Assembly (NCBI RefSeq): GCF_003814005.1
Contig: NZ_CP033898.1
Location: forward strand, 1,612,001-1,676,000
Direction: 5' to 3'
From: Corynebacterium pseudopelargi
GTDB lineage: Bacteria; Actinomycetota; Actinomycetes; Mycobacteriales; Mycobacteriaceae
Length of the DNA stretch: 64,000 nt
Under the pieces are notes generated by a model that worked only from the letters and a program-made list of their open reading frames with translations, did not search any database and was not told the origin of the DNA. The position numbers and the translations under genes are program-made. Within the stretch, counting starts at the first letter, position 1. Each line of letters starts with the position of its first letter. This document shows positions 46,883 through 56,843 of this stretch, piece by piece.

Positions 46883-46911
46883 ATCATATATAGATCTCAG
46901 CATTGCTTCAA
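46883..46911 (-). promoter_or_regulatory. Putative promoter of the DUF2798 gene
   Basis: On the minus strand TTGAAG is followed after 17 bases by TATGAT, close to the sigma-A consensus. Transcription would start near 46876, about 145 bases before the ATG. Confidence 0.6.
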
Positions 46912-47327
46912 CTTTTCTCATGCAAAGCCAAGGGATTATTCATTTGCGCCCCGCCACTGCCCTCCTGGCGCTTGCCTGCCTTATACGTTGGGCTGGTTCC
47001 CCGACGAGCTTGGGTGGAGCTACCAGCCGGGCTGTAATAGCGAAGAGTAGTAGCGAAGAGTGCTGGATATGTCCACAACAGCAATCACATGGGTTGGTTA
47101 ATAACACATGCGTAACTTCCGCCAGAGAAAGGTGATATAACAGCGGAAAAATTTTGAAAAAAACTGCCAAAACAAGTTGCTTGATTGCCAAGGCTTCACT
47201 ATCGTTACAGCGAGTTAGATAACAACTTGGTTACATTCCTTGCACGAAACGTAACCATGGTTGGCGCAAGGAAGAACACATTGGCCCCACACCCAGGGGC
47301 TTGAAGCGAAGACACGGAAGAAGGCTC
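46912..47327 (+). promoter_or_regulatory. Upstream region of the M23 peptidase with RTAAC-N6-RTAAC
   Basis: This 416-base AT-rich region has no gene. It contains ATAAC (47101-47105) and GTAAC (47112-47116), spaced 11 bases, as in front of rpf2 and betP. A GTTAC at 47204 and 47230 and a GTAAC at 47251 also occur. An AGAAGG ribosome-binding site precedes the ATG at 47328. Confidence 0.5.
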
Positions 47328-48032
47328 ATGGAGCAGACTCAGCGCGTGGCAGGTGGCAAGCATCGCAAGCAACCTACCCCAGCACGCAGCCGTATTGCCT
47401 TTGTAGCTTTAGCAACCGGCACTGTGTCCACCGCTGGCGCAACAGGCGTTGCGCTAGCCAACAATGCCAATCCCGCTATTGAACTCACCGCCGACGCCGC
47501 TCAGCCTGGCGCCGAGAATTCGCCACAGATCCTGGCCATCCCAGAGTTCAAGCCCATGCCTAACCTGGGCGATCAGCTCAACAAGGCCGTGGAATACTCC
47601 AATGTGCTCGCTGCTGCCGATGTTGCAGCGCGTACCCCCAAGCCGAAGGTGCACACCCCAGCCGAGGGTGCTTTTACCTCTGGTTTTGGTATGCGCTGGG
47701 GCGTACTGCACGCCGGTATCGACATTGCCAATGCAACGAACACCCCCATCTACTCCGTGCTCGATGGCGTCGTGATCGACGCTGGCGCAGCGTCCGGCTT
47801 TGGCCAGTGGGTTCGCGTGCAGCACGAAGATGGCACCATCACCGTCTACGGCCACGTCGAGACGATCAACGTAAGCGTTGGCCAGAAGGTGGCAGCAGGC
47901 GAGCAGATTGCAGGCATGGGCAATCGCGGTTTCTCCACCGGCACCCACCTGCACTTCGAGGTACACCCCAATGGCGGCGGCCCCGTTGATCCGATCCCCT
48001 GGCTTGCTAACCTCGGCATCGTCATCGCCTAA
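47328..48032 (+). CDS. Secreted M23 family metallopeptidase
   Basis: The 234-residue protein has a basic N-terminus and a signal peptide-like helix (IAFVALATGTVSTAGATGVAL, about 23-43), then a linker, and a C-terminal M23 domain with GVLHAGIDI (His128, Asp132) and GTHLHFEVHP (His207, His209) as zinc ligands. M23 enzymes cleave peptide bonds of peptidoglycan. The position next to the uvrD1/chorismate mutase block recalls Rv0950c of M. tuberculosis. The ATG at 47328 is supported by AGAAGG upstream. A TAAC repeat upstream suggests stress or envelope regulation. Confidence 0.9.
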   Translation: MEQTQRVAGGKHRKQPTPARSRIAFVALATGTVSTAGATGVALANNANPAIELTADAAQPGAENSPQILAIPEFKPMPNLGDQLNKAVEYSNVLAAADVAARTPKPKVHTPAEGAFTSGFGMRWGVLHAGIDIANATNTPIYSVLDGVVIDAGAASGFGQWVRVQHEDGTITVYGHVETINVSVGQKVAAGEQIAGMGNRGFSTGTHLHFEVHPNGGGPVDPIPWLANLGIVIA

Positions 48033-48039
48033 CACCTCC

Positions 48040-48064
48040 ACCCCCTTCTCGGGGGTTTTTCTTT
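48040..48064 (+). terminator. Terminator of the M23 peptidase gene
   Basis: ACCCCC and GGGGGT form a stem with a 5-base loop, followed by a run of Ts. It lies 8 bases past the stop. Confidence 0.9.
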
Positions 48065-48097
48065 ATCTGTAGTCGCTGTAGCTATTGCGCCCCTGAA

Positions 48098-48131
48098 GGT
48101 TACTCAGTAAGTTTCAGATTACCCAGTAACC
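48098..48131. promoter_or_regulatory. Paired palindromic operator upstream of the PadR gene
   Basis: TTACTCAGTAA and TTACCCAGTAA are separated by 8 bases, and the outer GGTTACT...AGTAACC also form an inverted repeat. A PadR dimer or tetramer could bind here. The ATG of the PadR gene is about 22 bases downstream, so bound protein would block transcription. Confidence 0.7.
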
Positions 48132-48152
48132 TATTCGATAAGAGGCCAGCCC

Positions 48153-48682
48153 ATGGCAATCAAACACGCGCTCATGGCACTGCTGCATTCTCAAGAACTC
48201 TCCGCAAACCAACTTCGCCAACACTTCCAAGAAGCAACCGACGAGATGTGGCCTTTGAATATTGGCCAGGTCACCCAGACGCTGGATCGGCTCGTTCGCG
48301 ATGGTCTTGTAGCAGAAGCCGGGACGGCACAAGGCAGCAACGGAAGAACCGTCCAGGTCTATCGCCTAAGCGAGGCCGGAAAAGAAGCACTCCAACTCTG
48401 GTGGCGCACACCAGCACTTCGTACCGAAGACGATCGCGATGAACTCGTGACCAAAATCGTGCTTGCCGCAAACAACGGAGTGGACTTATTAGCACTAATT
48501 GATCGACAACGCGCAGGGGTGCTGCAAAAACTGCGGGCACTTCATAAGCAGAACCAAGATCTCCCCGAAGACCGAAGCGCCGAGAAACTGCTCTACGAGC
48601 GCAGAATCTTCGACCTTGAAGCCGAAGCTCGTTGGCTTGATCGAGTAGAGGCACTCGCCCCTAAAACCAAAGGAGCTGCATC

Positions 48683-48686
<4 letters not shown>
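48153..48686 (+). CDS. PadR family transcriptional regulator
   Basis: The 177-residue protein has the N-terminal winged helix of PadR (HALMALLHSQELSANQLRQHF, then VTQTLDRLVRDGLVAE) and a C-terminal coiled-coil domain (about 95-170) used for dimerisation. Its end overlaps the ABC ATPase start by 4 bases, so the two are coupled and probably autoregulated through the operator at 48098. PadR repressors often control exporters. The inducer is unknown. Confidence 0.88.
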
Positions 48687-49365
<679 letters not shown>

Positions 49366-49366
<1 letters not shown>

Positions 49367-52023
49367 TGGCTACACTCCACACCGTCAAAGCTTCCCTTCG
49401 CCCCACACTGCGCGATGCCCGCAAGCATTGGTGGCGCTCACTGCTCGCAGTAATCCTTGTGGCTCTCCCCGTTGGGGTATTCGCCTTTAGCACCAGCTCA
49501 AGTGCGATTTACACCAAGGCTTCCCAAGCAGTAGAACAGCGTAACGTCGCCACCTTCTTTGGCGGAAGCTGCCAGCAAAATGTCGAAGGATGGGATGCCG
49601 ATTGCGAGGGTAACTCCGCCAAGGGTGCCGGCCCTTCCGATGCCCTCAACCAAGCCCTACCCAGTGGCTTCGAGGCCACGATCAATGCCGATACCACCGC
49701 CAAGATTCAAGCCGTCTCAAGCAAGAAGATCTCGCACCATACCGGCCTTGCTATCCGCGCACCAGAAAACCTGCGCATGGGTGATGCCACCCCAGGTATA
49801 GGAGACATTGCGCTACCCGTGGATACCGCCCAACGCATCGGAGTCCACCCTGGCGACAAGGTGAAGGTGGAAGTAAGCACGCAGACCCCGAAGGATCAGC
49901 AGCTTAAGGCCACAAAAGAACTCACGGTAAACCAGCTCATTGGCAGCGCTAACGCAGTGATCATCCCCGGCACACTGTTTGAGCCCGAGCAGTTGAGCAA
50001 CTCAGTGGAATCCTCCTGGGTGCTCAGTGGCCCACGCCCCCTTTCCTGGGACGATGTGAAGGCCTTGAACGCCAAAGGCTTCGTGGTGCGTTCCCAAGAC
50101 GTCATGGATAATCCACCCCCAGCCGAGGAGCTCTACCCTGGCTTTGAAGATTCCTCGGTCGTGCGGGACTTTTACTTCAATGACACTGCCTTTTTGGTCA
50201 TGAGCATCGCAGCCTATGCCATCATCGCCATCCTCATCTTGCTCGTGGTGGCACCTGTGTTTGCCATCAGTGCCTCCAAGCGCGGCGAAACCTTCGCGTT
50301 GATGCGAAGCCAAGGAGCCACCCGCCGTGATATCCGAATTGCCGTGCTCGGTTACGGCCTGGTCGCAGGTGTTGTCGGCGCACTGCTCGGCACCGCTTTG
50401 GGCCTTATCGCGTGCTTTGTGTTCTGGCGCATCAAAGCCCCGAGCGTGCAATTTGCAACCCACCTCGAGTTGCTGCCCATCGGCATGATCTTTGCCATTA
50501 TCGGAGCACTCATCGCCTCCTATCTCCCCGCCTGGCTTGCCGCACGCAGCAACATCAGCCAAGGCGCTGATGGCGGCAGAATCGACCGGGTGCGCCGTTG
50601 GCACAATTGGATGGCAATCGGACCCGTGATGTTGCTGGTGTTTTTCATCTTCGCCGGGCTTTCACAGGCCTCAGCATTCGGAACGCTGCCGCTTTACGCA
50701 CTGTGGTTTGCTTCTCCATTACCCCTGCTCTACGTACTGATCGCCACCGTGTTATCTGTACCTGCCGTCATCTTTGGCTGCGCGGTACTGCGCAAACCAC
50801 TGATGCTGAGGCTTGCCGGGACCCTCATGCGGCGCCAAATGCTACGGTCTGGCTCTGCGCTTGCAGCCCTGGCTGGCATCACCCTCATCGCCTTTACCTT
50901 GGTCAGCACTGAGGATATGCGCACCCAGCGCATGGTTGATCTCACTGCTCGAAGCTATAACACCGCCGCTATTGGTTTCGCCGCGACCGAGCAGGATCCT
51001 GAATTCCCGACGCATTCCCCTCAGTCGCTTACTGCTGCAGCCAGTACGGTAGCGGCCGAAGTTCCGGTGAAAAAGAAAGTAGATGTGTACCACACCGGAG
51101 GTGCTGTGATGCTGCCTGGGTTATCAACGCAGCATTGCCCTCATAACCAAAGCATCGAGGTAGCTAGCTCGGCGTGTGACGTCCCAGAAAGCGATAATCC
51201 GGCAACATTCCTCCTGGGCACCTATCTCGAGCCATTAGTCGCTGAACCTGAGATTCTGGAGTTTTTCAACTTAGAAGGTAATGATTTGGCTCAGGCTCAA
51301 CGAGCACTCGAGCAGGGCAAGGTGCTGGTATCAAAGGACGCTCAGCTCGATGGTGTCCAGGAGCTCGAAACCTCCTTCGATGACGCTCACCCAAAGCTTC
51401 AAAAGGTCGAGGTGGCCTCGCTTTTGCCCGGACATACCTCCGAGATGGTGATGACGCCTCAGGTGGCAGAAGAGTTGGGATACACCCCAAGCTTTTGGGC
51501 CTCGATGTTATTGCTTGAGCACCCCCTTGATGGACGCACCGTACAGACACTTGACACAACACTGCGCGAATCCGCACCCGATGTGTTCCTCTACACCTAT
51601 CCGGCAGAGAAAACCGTGCAGGATCGGCTGCTGTTAAGCGGGCTCTTGCTTGTGCCACTGGTTCTGGTGGTGGCTATTAGCGCGGTGCTCGGTCTTGGAG
51701 ATCTGCGCAGAATGCAGCGCCAGATTGCCAATGTTGGCGCAACACCCGCACAGCTTCGCGCTTTAGGTGCTACCTCCACATGCCTTCTCGCCGCCTTGGG
51801 CACGGTGGTGCCGATGCTGATCGCCATGATGAGCATTTGGATTAGCTCAGAAGGGCCAACATACGGCGAAGATGGCACGCTGCTTCGCTTTGGTCAGCGT
51901 GATTGGGTGCATTTTGATCCAATACTGGTGCTGAGCTTGGCCGTGGTGTTCCCGCTTGTGGCCTTATGCATCGGGGCGGCCATGAGCTGGCGCCAGCAAA
52001 CAGTGCGCTATCGCATGGACTAG
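49366..52023 (+). CDS. FtsX-like ABC transporter permease (MacB-type exporter)
   Basis: The 885-residue protein has an N-terminal helix (about 24-45), a large extracellular domain, three helices with FtsX features (about 270-420), further helices, a second large extracellular domain (about 535-755) and a final helical bundle. The duplicated FtsX layout is typical of mechanotransmission exporters for peptides, lipoproteins or antibiotics. The substrate cannot be deduced. The ATG at 49366 overlaps the previous stop; a GTG one codon earlier is also open. A strong terminator follows. Confidence 0.87.
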
Positions 52024-52029
52024 TTCCAC

Positions 52030-52059
52030 ACACCCCAGGCAACTGCTTGCCTGGGGTGT
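52030..52059. terminator. Bidirectional terminator between the ABC permease and pcrA
   Basis: ACACCCCAGGCAA pairs with TTGCCTGGGGTGT around a short loop. A T-rich run follows on the plus strand, so it ends the exporter operon. The convergent pcrA gene stops at 52069. Confidence 0.85.
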
Positions 52060-52068
52060 CGTGTTTGT

Positions 52069-54528
52069 TTAGAGCTTTTCCATTGGAAGTCCTGGCAGGA
52101 GCATCAAGCGCACCGTTCCTGATGAACCAAAATCGATCGTTGCCGTGGATGTTCCCCCAACTGCTGTGACCTCATTGACAGTTCCGAGCCCGTACTTATC
52201 GTGGTTCACGCGGTCACCAACCACCAGTTTGAGTGCAGGTGTGCTCGAACGCGTGGGCATTTTTGGTGCGACCTTGCGTGCTCGACCGGCCTGGGGGTGT
52301 CCACCTGAGCCCCATCCCCCACCGTTGAAGCGTTTGGCACCATAGCCACCCCAGGGGTCTTGAGCCGTGGGTTCTTCCCGGCGCCAATCCATAAGCTCTT
52401 CTGGAATCTCTGAGAAGAATCGTGATGGCGGGTTGGTCACTGCATTGCCCCAGCTCGAACGCAGCATGGCGCGCGAGAGGTAGAGATGCTTGCGTGCGCG
52501 TGTAATGCCGACATAGGCCAGGCGTCGCTCTTCGGCGAGTTCTTTGGGATCTCCAAGCGCACGCATGTGGGGAAATTGCCCATCTTCCCAGCCGATCAGG
52601 AACACCACGGGAAATTCCAGGCCCTTGGCGGTGTGCAGCGTCATGAGCGTGACCACGCCTTGTTCGTGTTCTGGAATTTGGTCGGCATCGGCTACCAAGG
52701 ACACACGCTCAAGAAAGGCCTGGATGCTTCCGGGTGCCGCTTCGCCTTCTTCTGTGCTTATTTCGCTGCCGTCCATTTGCTCATAGGCAAGCTGATTGGC
52801 AGCTTCTGAGGAAAACTCGCGAGCCACGGAGACTAATTCCTGGAGGTTATCCAGCCTTGCGCGATCTTGAGGATCATTGCTTTGTTCCAGTTGCGCCTTA
52901 TAGCCAGTGACATCGAGAATGCGGGCGATGATCTCTCCGATATCTGGCAGCCCGCTGAGCTCACTGATGAGTTGCTCGGCCTCTGAGCGCAGCCCGTCCA
53001 TCATGTCCACGAATTGCGAGACGGCCTTGGCGCTGCGTGGATTTAAGGCGCTGACGTGGCCAGCGCGGGCGTCGATAAGCGCCTGGTGCAAACTCACCTG
53101 ATGGTGCTGGGCATGCAGTGCGAGGGTGGCAATGGCTTTCTCGCCGATGGCACGACGAGGGGTGTTGATGATGCGCCTTAAAGAGACTGTGTCTTCCGGA
53201 TTATCCAGCAGACGCAGATATGCGATCACATCGCGGATTTCTTTGCGCTCATAAAATCGGGTGCCGCCTACCACCTTGTACGGGATGCCGGTGCGCATGA
53301 ATACATCTTCAATCGCACGCGAGGAGTTATTGGTGCGATACATCACCGCGATATCTTCATAGGCCACGCCTCGAGCCTCAAGCGCATCAATCTCGTTGGC
53401 AATAAAACGCGCCTCGTCGTGCTCATTATCGGCAACATAGGCGGCGATCTGCTCTCCCTGCCCAAGCGCGGTCCACAGCTTTTTATCGCGGCGGTGTTCA
53501 TTTTGGGAGATCACCGCGTTCGCGGCACTCAAGATGGTTTGGGTGGAGCGATAGTTCTGCTCCAGCAAAATCGTGGTGGCCTGGGGGTAGTCCTGCTCGA
53601 ACTCTTCAATGTTTCTGATGGTGGCGCCACGGAAGGCATAAATGGACTGATCCGAATCACCCACCACGCACAGCTCACTGGCATCTGGCCCAGTGCCTAC
53701 CAGCTCACGCACGAGCACATACTGCGCATGGTTGGTGTCTTGGTACTCATCGATGAGCACGTGGCGGAAGCGGCGACGATAGTATTCGGTGACCTGGGGG
53801 TGCTCGCGGAAGATGCGGACTACTTCCGCGATCAGATCATCGAAATCCACCGCATTGGATTCACGCAGCCGTGCTTGATAATCCACGAAGACTTCCGCCA
53901 CCGTCTTTTCAAAGGGATTGCGGGTATTCATCGCCTCTGCCAGCGCTGCCTTGGGATCCCGCAATTCGTTTTTCAGATTCGAAATAGCAGTGGCGAGCAC
54001 CCGAGGGGTGAACTTTTTAATGTCCAGGCCCTGATCCTTAGCAATCATCTGCAGCAGGCGCTTGGAATCATCGGAATCGTAGATAGTGAAATTGCTATTG
54101 AGCCCTCGAACAAGTTGTGCTTGTTCACGCAAAATACGCACGCAGGTGGAGTGGAAGGTAGCAACCCACATCCTTGAGGCCACAGGGCCGACGAGCTCTG
54201 TGACGCGCTCGCGCATCTCGGCTGCGGCTTTGTTGGTAAAAGTAATAGCCAAAATCTGGCCGGGGTGCACGCCCCTGGCGGCCATGAGATAGGCGATCCT
54301 TCGCGTGAGCACTGCCGTTTTACCCGAACCGGCACCGGCTACGATCAGCAGCGGCGATCCGGTGTGCTCAACGGCCTGACGCTGCTGAGGATTTAAGCCC
54401 TGGGTGAGCTGCTCAGCATTTGGGTTGGGCGTTTGCGCAGGCGCACCATCGAAGCTGTGCTGTGGTGTGCGTGCTTGGAAAGGATTGGCCTTTTGAGGCT
54501 CGAATGGGGATTGCTGCGTGCTATTCAT
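52069..54528 (-). CDS. pcrA: ATP-dependent DNA helicase UvrD1/PcrA
   Basis: This 819-residue superfamily 1 helicase acts in nucleotide excision repair and removal of nucleoprotein blocks. It has Walker A AGAGSGKT at about 64-71, FTNKAAAEM, VDFDDLIAEV, DEYQDTN, GDSDQSIYAFRGA and QNYRS. The C-terminal part after residue 740 ends in a Tudor-like domain (VVGDRVNHDKYGLGTVNEV) that binds RNA polymerase in PcrA homologues. The start is ATG 54528. The gene converges with the exporter operon. Confidence 0.95.
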   Translation of the reverse strand: MNSTQQSPFEPQKANPFQARTPQHSFDGAPAQTPNPNAEQLTQGLNPQQRQAVEHTGSPLLIVAGAGSGKTAVLTRRIAYLMAARGVHPGQILAITFTNKAAAEMRERVTELVGPVASRMWVATFHSTCVRILREQAQLVRGLNSNFTIYDSDDSKRLLQMIAKDQGLDIKKFTPRVLATAISNLKNELRDPKAALAEAMNTRNPFEKTVAEVFVDYQARLRESNAVDFDDLIAEVVRIFREHPQVTEYYRRRFRHVLIDEYQDTNHAQYVLVRELVGTGPDASELCVVGDSDQSIYAFRGATIRNIEEFEQDYPQATTILLEQNYRSTQTILSAANAVISQNEHRRDKKLWTALGQGEQIAAYVADNEHDEARFIANEIDALEARGVAYEDIAVMYRTNNSSRAIEDVFMRTGIPYKVVGGTRFYERKEIRDVIAYLRLLDNPEDTVSLRRIINTPRRAIGEKAIATLALHAQHHQVSLHQALIDARAGHVSALNPRSAKAVSQFVDMMDGLRSEAEQLISELSGLPDIGEIIARILDVTGYKAQLEQSNDPQDRARLDNLQELVSVAREFSSEAANQLAYEQMDGSEISTEEGEAAPGSIQAFLERVSLVADADQIPEHEQGVVTLMTLHTAKGLEFPVVFLIGWEDGQFPHMRALGDPKELAEERRLAYVGITRARKHLYLSRAMLRSSWGNAVTNPPSRFFSEIPEELMDWRREEPTAQDPWGGYGAKRFNGGGWGSGGHPQAGRARKVAPKMPTRSSTPALKLVVGDRVNHDKYGLGTVNEVTAVGGTSTATIDFGSSGTVRLMLLPGLPMEKL

Positions 54529-54630
54529 CGCCTACCAACCTACAACCCAACCCCCGATTAGCATTCGAACACCTGTAGCTTGGCCTGCCCCTGCCCTCTT
54601 TTTGTGCCAAGCGTGGCACAATAGTTGCTC

Positions 54631-54948
54631 ATGAGCGAGGAGCAGCTGTTTGAAATCCGTATGCCAAGTGGCACCGATGATCCTTTGTCTGATGCCGAGA
54701 TCCAGCGCTATCGCAAAGAAATCGATCGACTTGATCGAGAGATCCTCGATGCGGTCAAGCGTCGCGCGCTCATCTCTAAGGCGATTGGCCAAACTCGCAT
54801 GGGCTCAGGTGGCACTCGTTTGGTGCACACCCGCGAAGTAGCCATTATCAACCAATTCAGAAAAGAAATTGGCGAGGAAGGCCCAGTGCTTGCAGGTTTG
54901 CTCTTAAGAATGGGCCGCGGCAAGCTCGGCAACGCCTCCGAGCAATAG
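54631..54948 (+). CDS. Chorismate mutase (AroQ type)
   Basis: The 105-residue protein is a short, all-helical chorismate mutase: RYRKEIDRLDREILDAVKRRALISKAIGQTR is the first helix with the catalytic Arg and Lys, and REVAIINQFRKEIGEEG follows. It resembles Rv0948c of M. tuberculosis, which needs DAHP synthase for full activity. Start ATG 54631. It is divergent from pcrA, as in other actinobacteria. Confidence 0.9.
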   Translation: MSEEQLFEIRMPSGTDDPLSDAEIQRYRKEIDRLDREILDAVKRRALISKAIGQTRMGSGGTRLVHTREVAIINQFRKEIGEEGPVLAGLLLRMGRGKLGNASEQ

Positions 54949-55000
54949 CAAGCAATAACACCGAGCAGTAGCTCGCATCAGCGCCACGCATAAATGACCG

Positions 55001-55044
55001 AAGGCCTCGATTCACATTGCTGTGTTTCGAGGCCTTGAGGCGTT
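55001..55044. terminator. Stem-loop between chorismate mutase and gabD2
   Basis: AAGGCCTCGA (55001-55010) and TCGAGGCCTT (55027-55036) form a perfect 10-bp stem. It is between convergent genes, so it may serve both. A second GC-rich stem at 55054-55080 lies nearer to gabD2. Confidence 0.8.
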
Positions 55045-55097
55045 TTAGGGCCTACCCGCCGCCACGTTGCAGTGGCGGGTTGTGCACCTTGGCGAGG

Positions 55098-56570
55098 TTA
55101 TTTTGGCAAAGAGATGAACTGGGTTTCGAGGAACTCGTGGATGCCCTCAAAGCCGCCTTCGCGGCCGATACCCGATTGCTTTACGCCACCAAATGGGGCA
55201 GCCGGATCAGAGAGTGCACCCTTGTTTACTGCCACCATGCCGGCTTCGATCTTTTCTGCCACATTCAGTGCTCGCTCTAAGCCGGAGGAGAAGACGTAGG
55301 CTGCCAAACCGAATTGCGTGTCGTTGGCCTTTTGCACAGCTTCTTCATCGCTGGTGAAGGTGCTCACTGCGATCACTGGGCCGAAGATCTCGTTGTCCAG
55401 GATCTCTGAGCCATCGGGGATATTGCCAAGGACGGTGAGCGGGTAGTAATAACCTTCTTCTGGCAAGCCCTCGGGCAGTGCATCTCCAAGATAGCGGGTA
55501 GCACCGCGCTCTAGGGCGTCGTCGACAAGCTTGGATACCGTCTCCACCTGATCGGTGCCCGAAAGTGCTGCGTAGTCCACATCTTCCAAGGTGGCAGGGC
55601 CTTGGCGGAGCTGCTTCATGCGCTCCACCACGCGCTGGGTGAATTCCTCGGCGATGCTTTCTTGCACCAGGAAGCGGTTGGCGGCGATGCACACCTGGCC
55701 CGCGCCACGCATCTTCGCAGTTGCTACGGCCTCCACTGCGGTGTCCATGTCGGCATCATCGAGCACCACATACGGGGCATTGCCGCCGAGCTCGAGCGAG
55801 ACGCGAATGGACTTCTCTGCTGCTTTTTGTGCGAGCATCTGACCAATTTCAGTGGAGCCGGTGAAGGTGAATTTGCGCAGGCGGGCATCTTCAAGCAGGG
55901 AGGATACGTTCGAGGCCTTATTGGAAGGCAAGACGGCAACCACGCCATCTGGCACACCTGCCTGCTGCAGCAGCTTGGCCAGGTACAGCATGGTCAGCGG
56001 GGTCTTTGAGGCAGGCTTGACCACCATGGTGCAGCCAGCAGCCAGCGCTGGTGCCAGCTTGCGAGCACCCATGGCAAGCGGGAAGTTCCAGGGGGTGACG
56101 GCAAGGCAGGGGCCTACTGGAACGTGGCGAACCACGATGCGGGCGTTGCCTGCTGGACTTTCGCGATAATCGCCGCGAACACGCACGGCCTCTTCTGCAA
56201 ACCAACGGAAGAATTCCGCAGCATAGGCAACTTCGCCCTGGGAGTCCTTCAGCGCGCGGCCAAGTTCGAGGGATTGGATCAGGGCAAGTTCATCAGCGTG
56301 TTCGTGGATGAGCTCGAAGGCCTTGCGCAGGATCTCAGAGCGTTCGCGGGTAGAGGTTGCAGCCCACTGCTCTTGTACTTCTACGGCCTTATCTAGCGCC
56401 TCGCGGGCGTCGTCTTTGCTGGCAGAGGCCACAGTGGCCAGCACGGTGCCGTTGGAGGGGTTATATACCTCGACGGTGCCGCCATCTGATCCATCGCGGA
56501 ATTCTCCGCCGATGAATAGGCCGGTGGGGACATCTTGAGGCAATTCAGTTGGGAAATTCTGTGCAGTCAT
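55098..56570 (-). CDS. gabD2: Succinate-semialdehyde dehydrogenase (NAD(P)+)
   Basis: The 490-residue aldehyde dehydrogenase has WNFPLAMGARKLAPALAAGCTMVVKP, FTGSTEIGQ with the nucleotide site, LELGGNAPYVVLDDADMD with the catalytic Glu, and GAGQVCIAANRFLV with the catalytic Cys. It best fits the GabD2-type succinate-semialdehyde dehydrogenase. The ATG at 56570 is preferred: TACAGT lies 6 bases upstream with no Shine-Dalgarno sequence, so the message is probably leaderless. It is divergent from pgi. Confidence 0.88.
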   Translation of the reverse strand: MTAQNFPTELPQDVPTGLFIGGEFRDGSDGGTVEVYNPSNGTVLATVASASKDDAREALDKAVEVQEQWAATSTRERSEILRKAFELIHEHADELALIQSLELGRALKDSQGEVAYAAEFFRWFAEEAVRVRGDYRESPAGNARIVVRHVPVGPCLAVTPWNFPLAMGARKLAPALAAGCTMVVKPASKTPLTMLYLAKLLQQAGVPDGVVAVLPSNKASNVSSLLEDARLRKFTFTGSTEIGQMLAQKAAEKSIRVSLELGGNAPYVVLDDADMDTAVEAVATAKMRGAGQVCIAANRFLVQESIAEEFTQRVVERMKQLRQGPATLEDVDYAALSGTDQVETVSKLVDDALERGATRYLGDALPEGLPEEGYYYPLTVLGNIPDGSEILDNEIFGPVIAVSTFTSDEEAVQKANDTQFGLAAYVFSSGLERALNVAEKIEAGMVAVNKGALSDPAAPFGGVKQSGIGREGGFEGIHEFLETQFISLPK

Positions 56571-56576
56571 GCCACT

Positions 56577-56582
56577 ACTGTA
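56577..56582 (-). promoter_or_regulatory. Putative -10 hexamer of a leaderless gabD2 transcript
   Basis: On the minus strand TACAGT is followed by AGTGGC and the gabD2 ATG. The spacing puts the transcription start at the ATG. Confidence 0.45.
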
Positions 56583-56734
56583 GCGGCGATACGGCCAGGA
56601 TGTGTGATCGACGGTACAGGCTATTTTTACGCTCCGGGAGGTCACAGCAACTGTGATGAATTTGGAGTGCTCGATCAGAGCGATTCGGACAAAACTGGAC
56701 TAGCGTTAGAGGTGAACTCATGACCGATCGGAAA

Positions 56735-56843
56735 TAAAGTCGGTATAAAACAAAACTTGGATTTCCCAAGCTCAGGCAAAAGGCATGCGCTTTTGTGCCT
56801 GCGTGGGATTTCCCAAGCTCGTCTAGAGAAACGGAGCTCGACT
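56735..56843 (+). promoter_or_regulatory. pgi leader with flanked hairpin
   Basis: A TATAAA-like -10 lies near 56734. Then a 15-base direct repeat GGATTTCCCAAGCTC (56759-56773 and 56806-56820) flanks an imperfect inverted repeat (AGGCAAAAG ... CTTTTGTGCCT). The ribosome-binding site ACGGAG and ATG follow. The repeat could be a regulatory RNA or a protein site. Confidence 0.6.

Noticed and set aside
46741-46887. A 48-residue ORF on the minus strand upstream of the DUF2798 gene (starts MIPRSDTSRPEYIRLGEV)
   Set aside because: Its ATG lies inside the TATGAT of a near-consensus promoter, so it would not be translated from that transcript, and no ribosome-binding site is visible.
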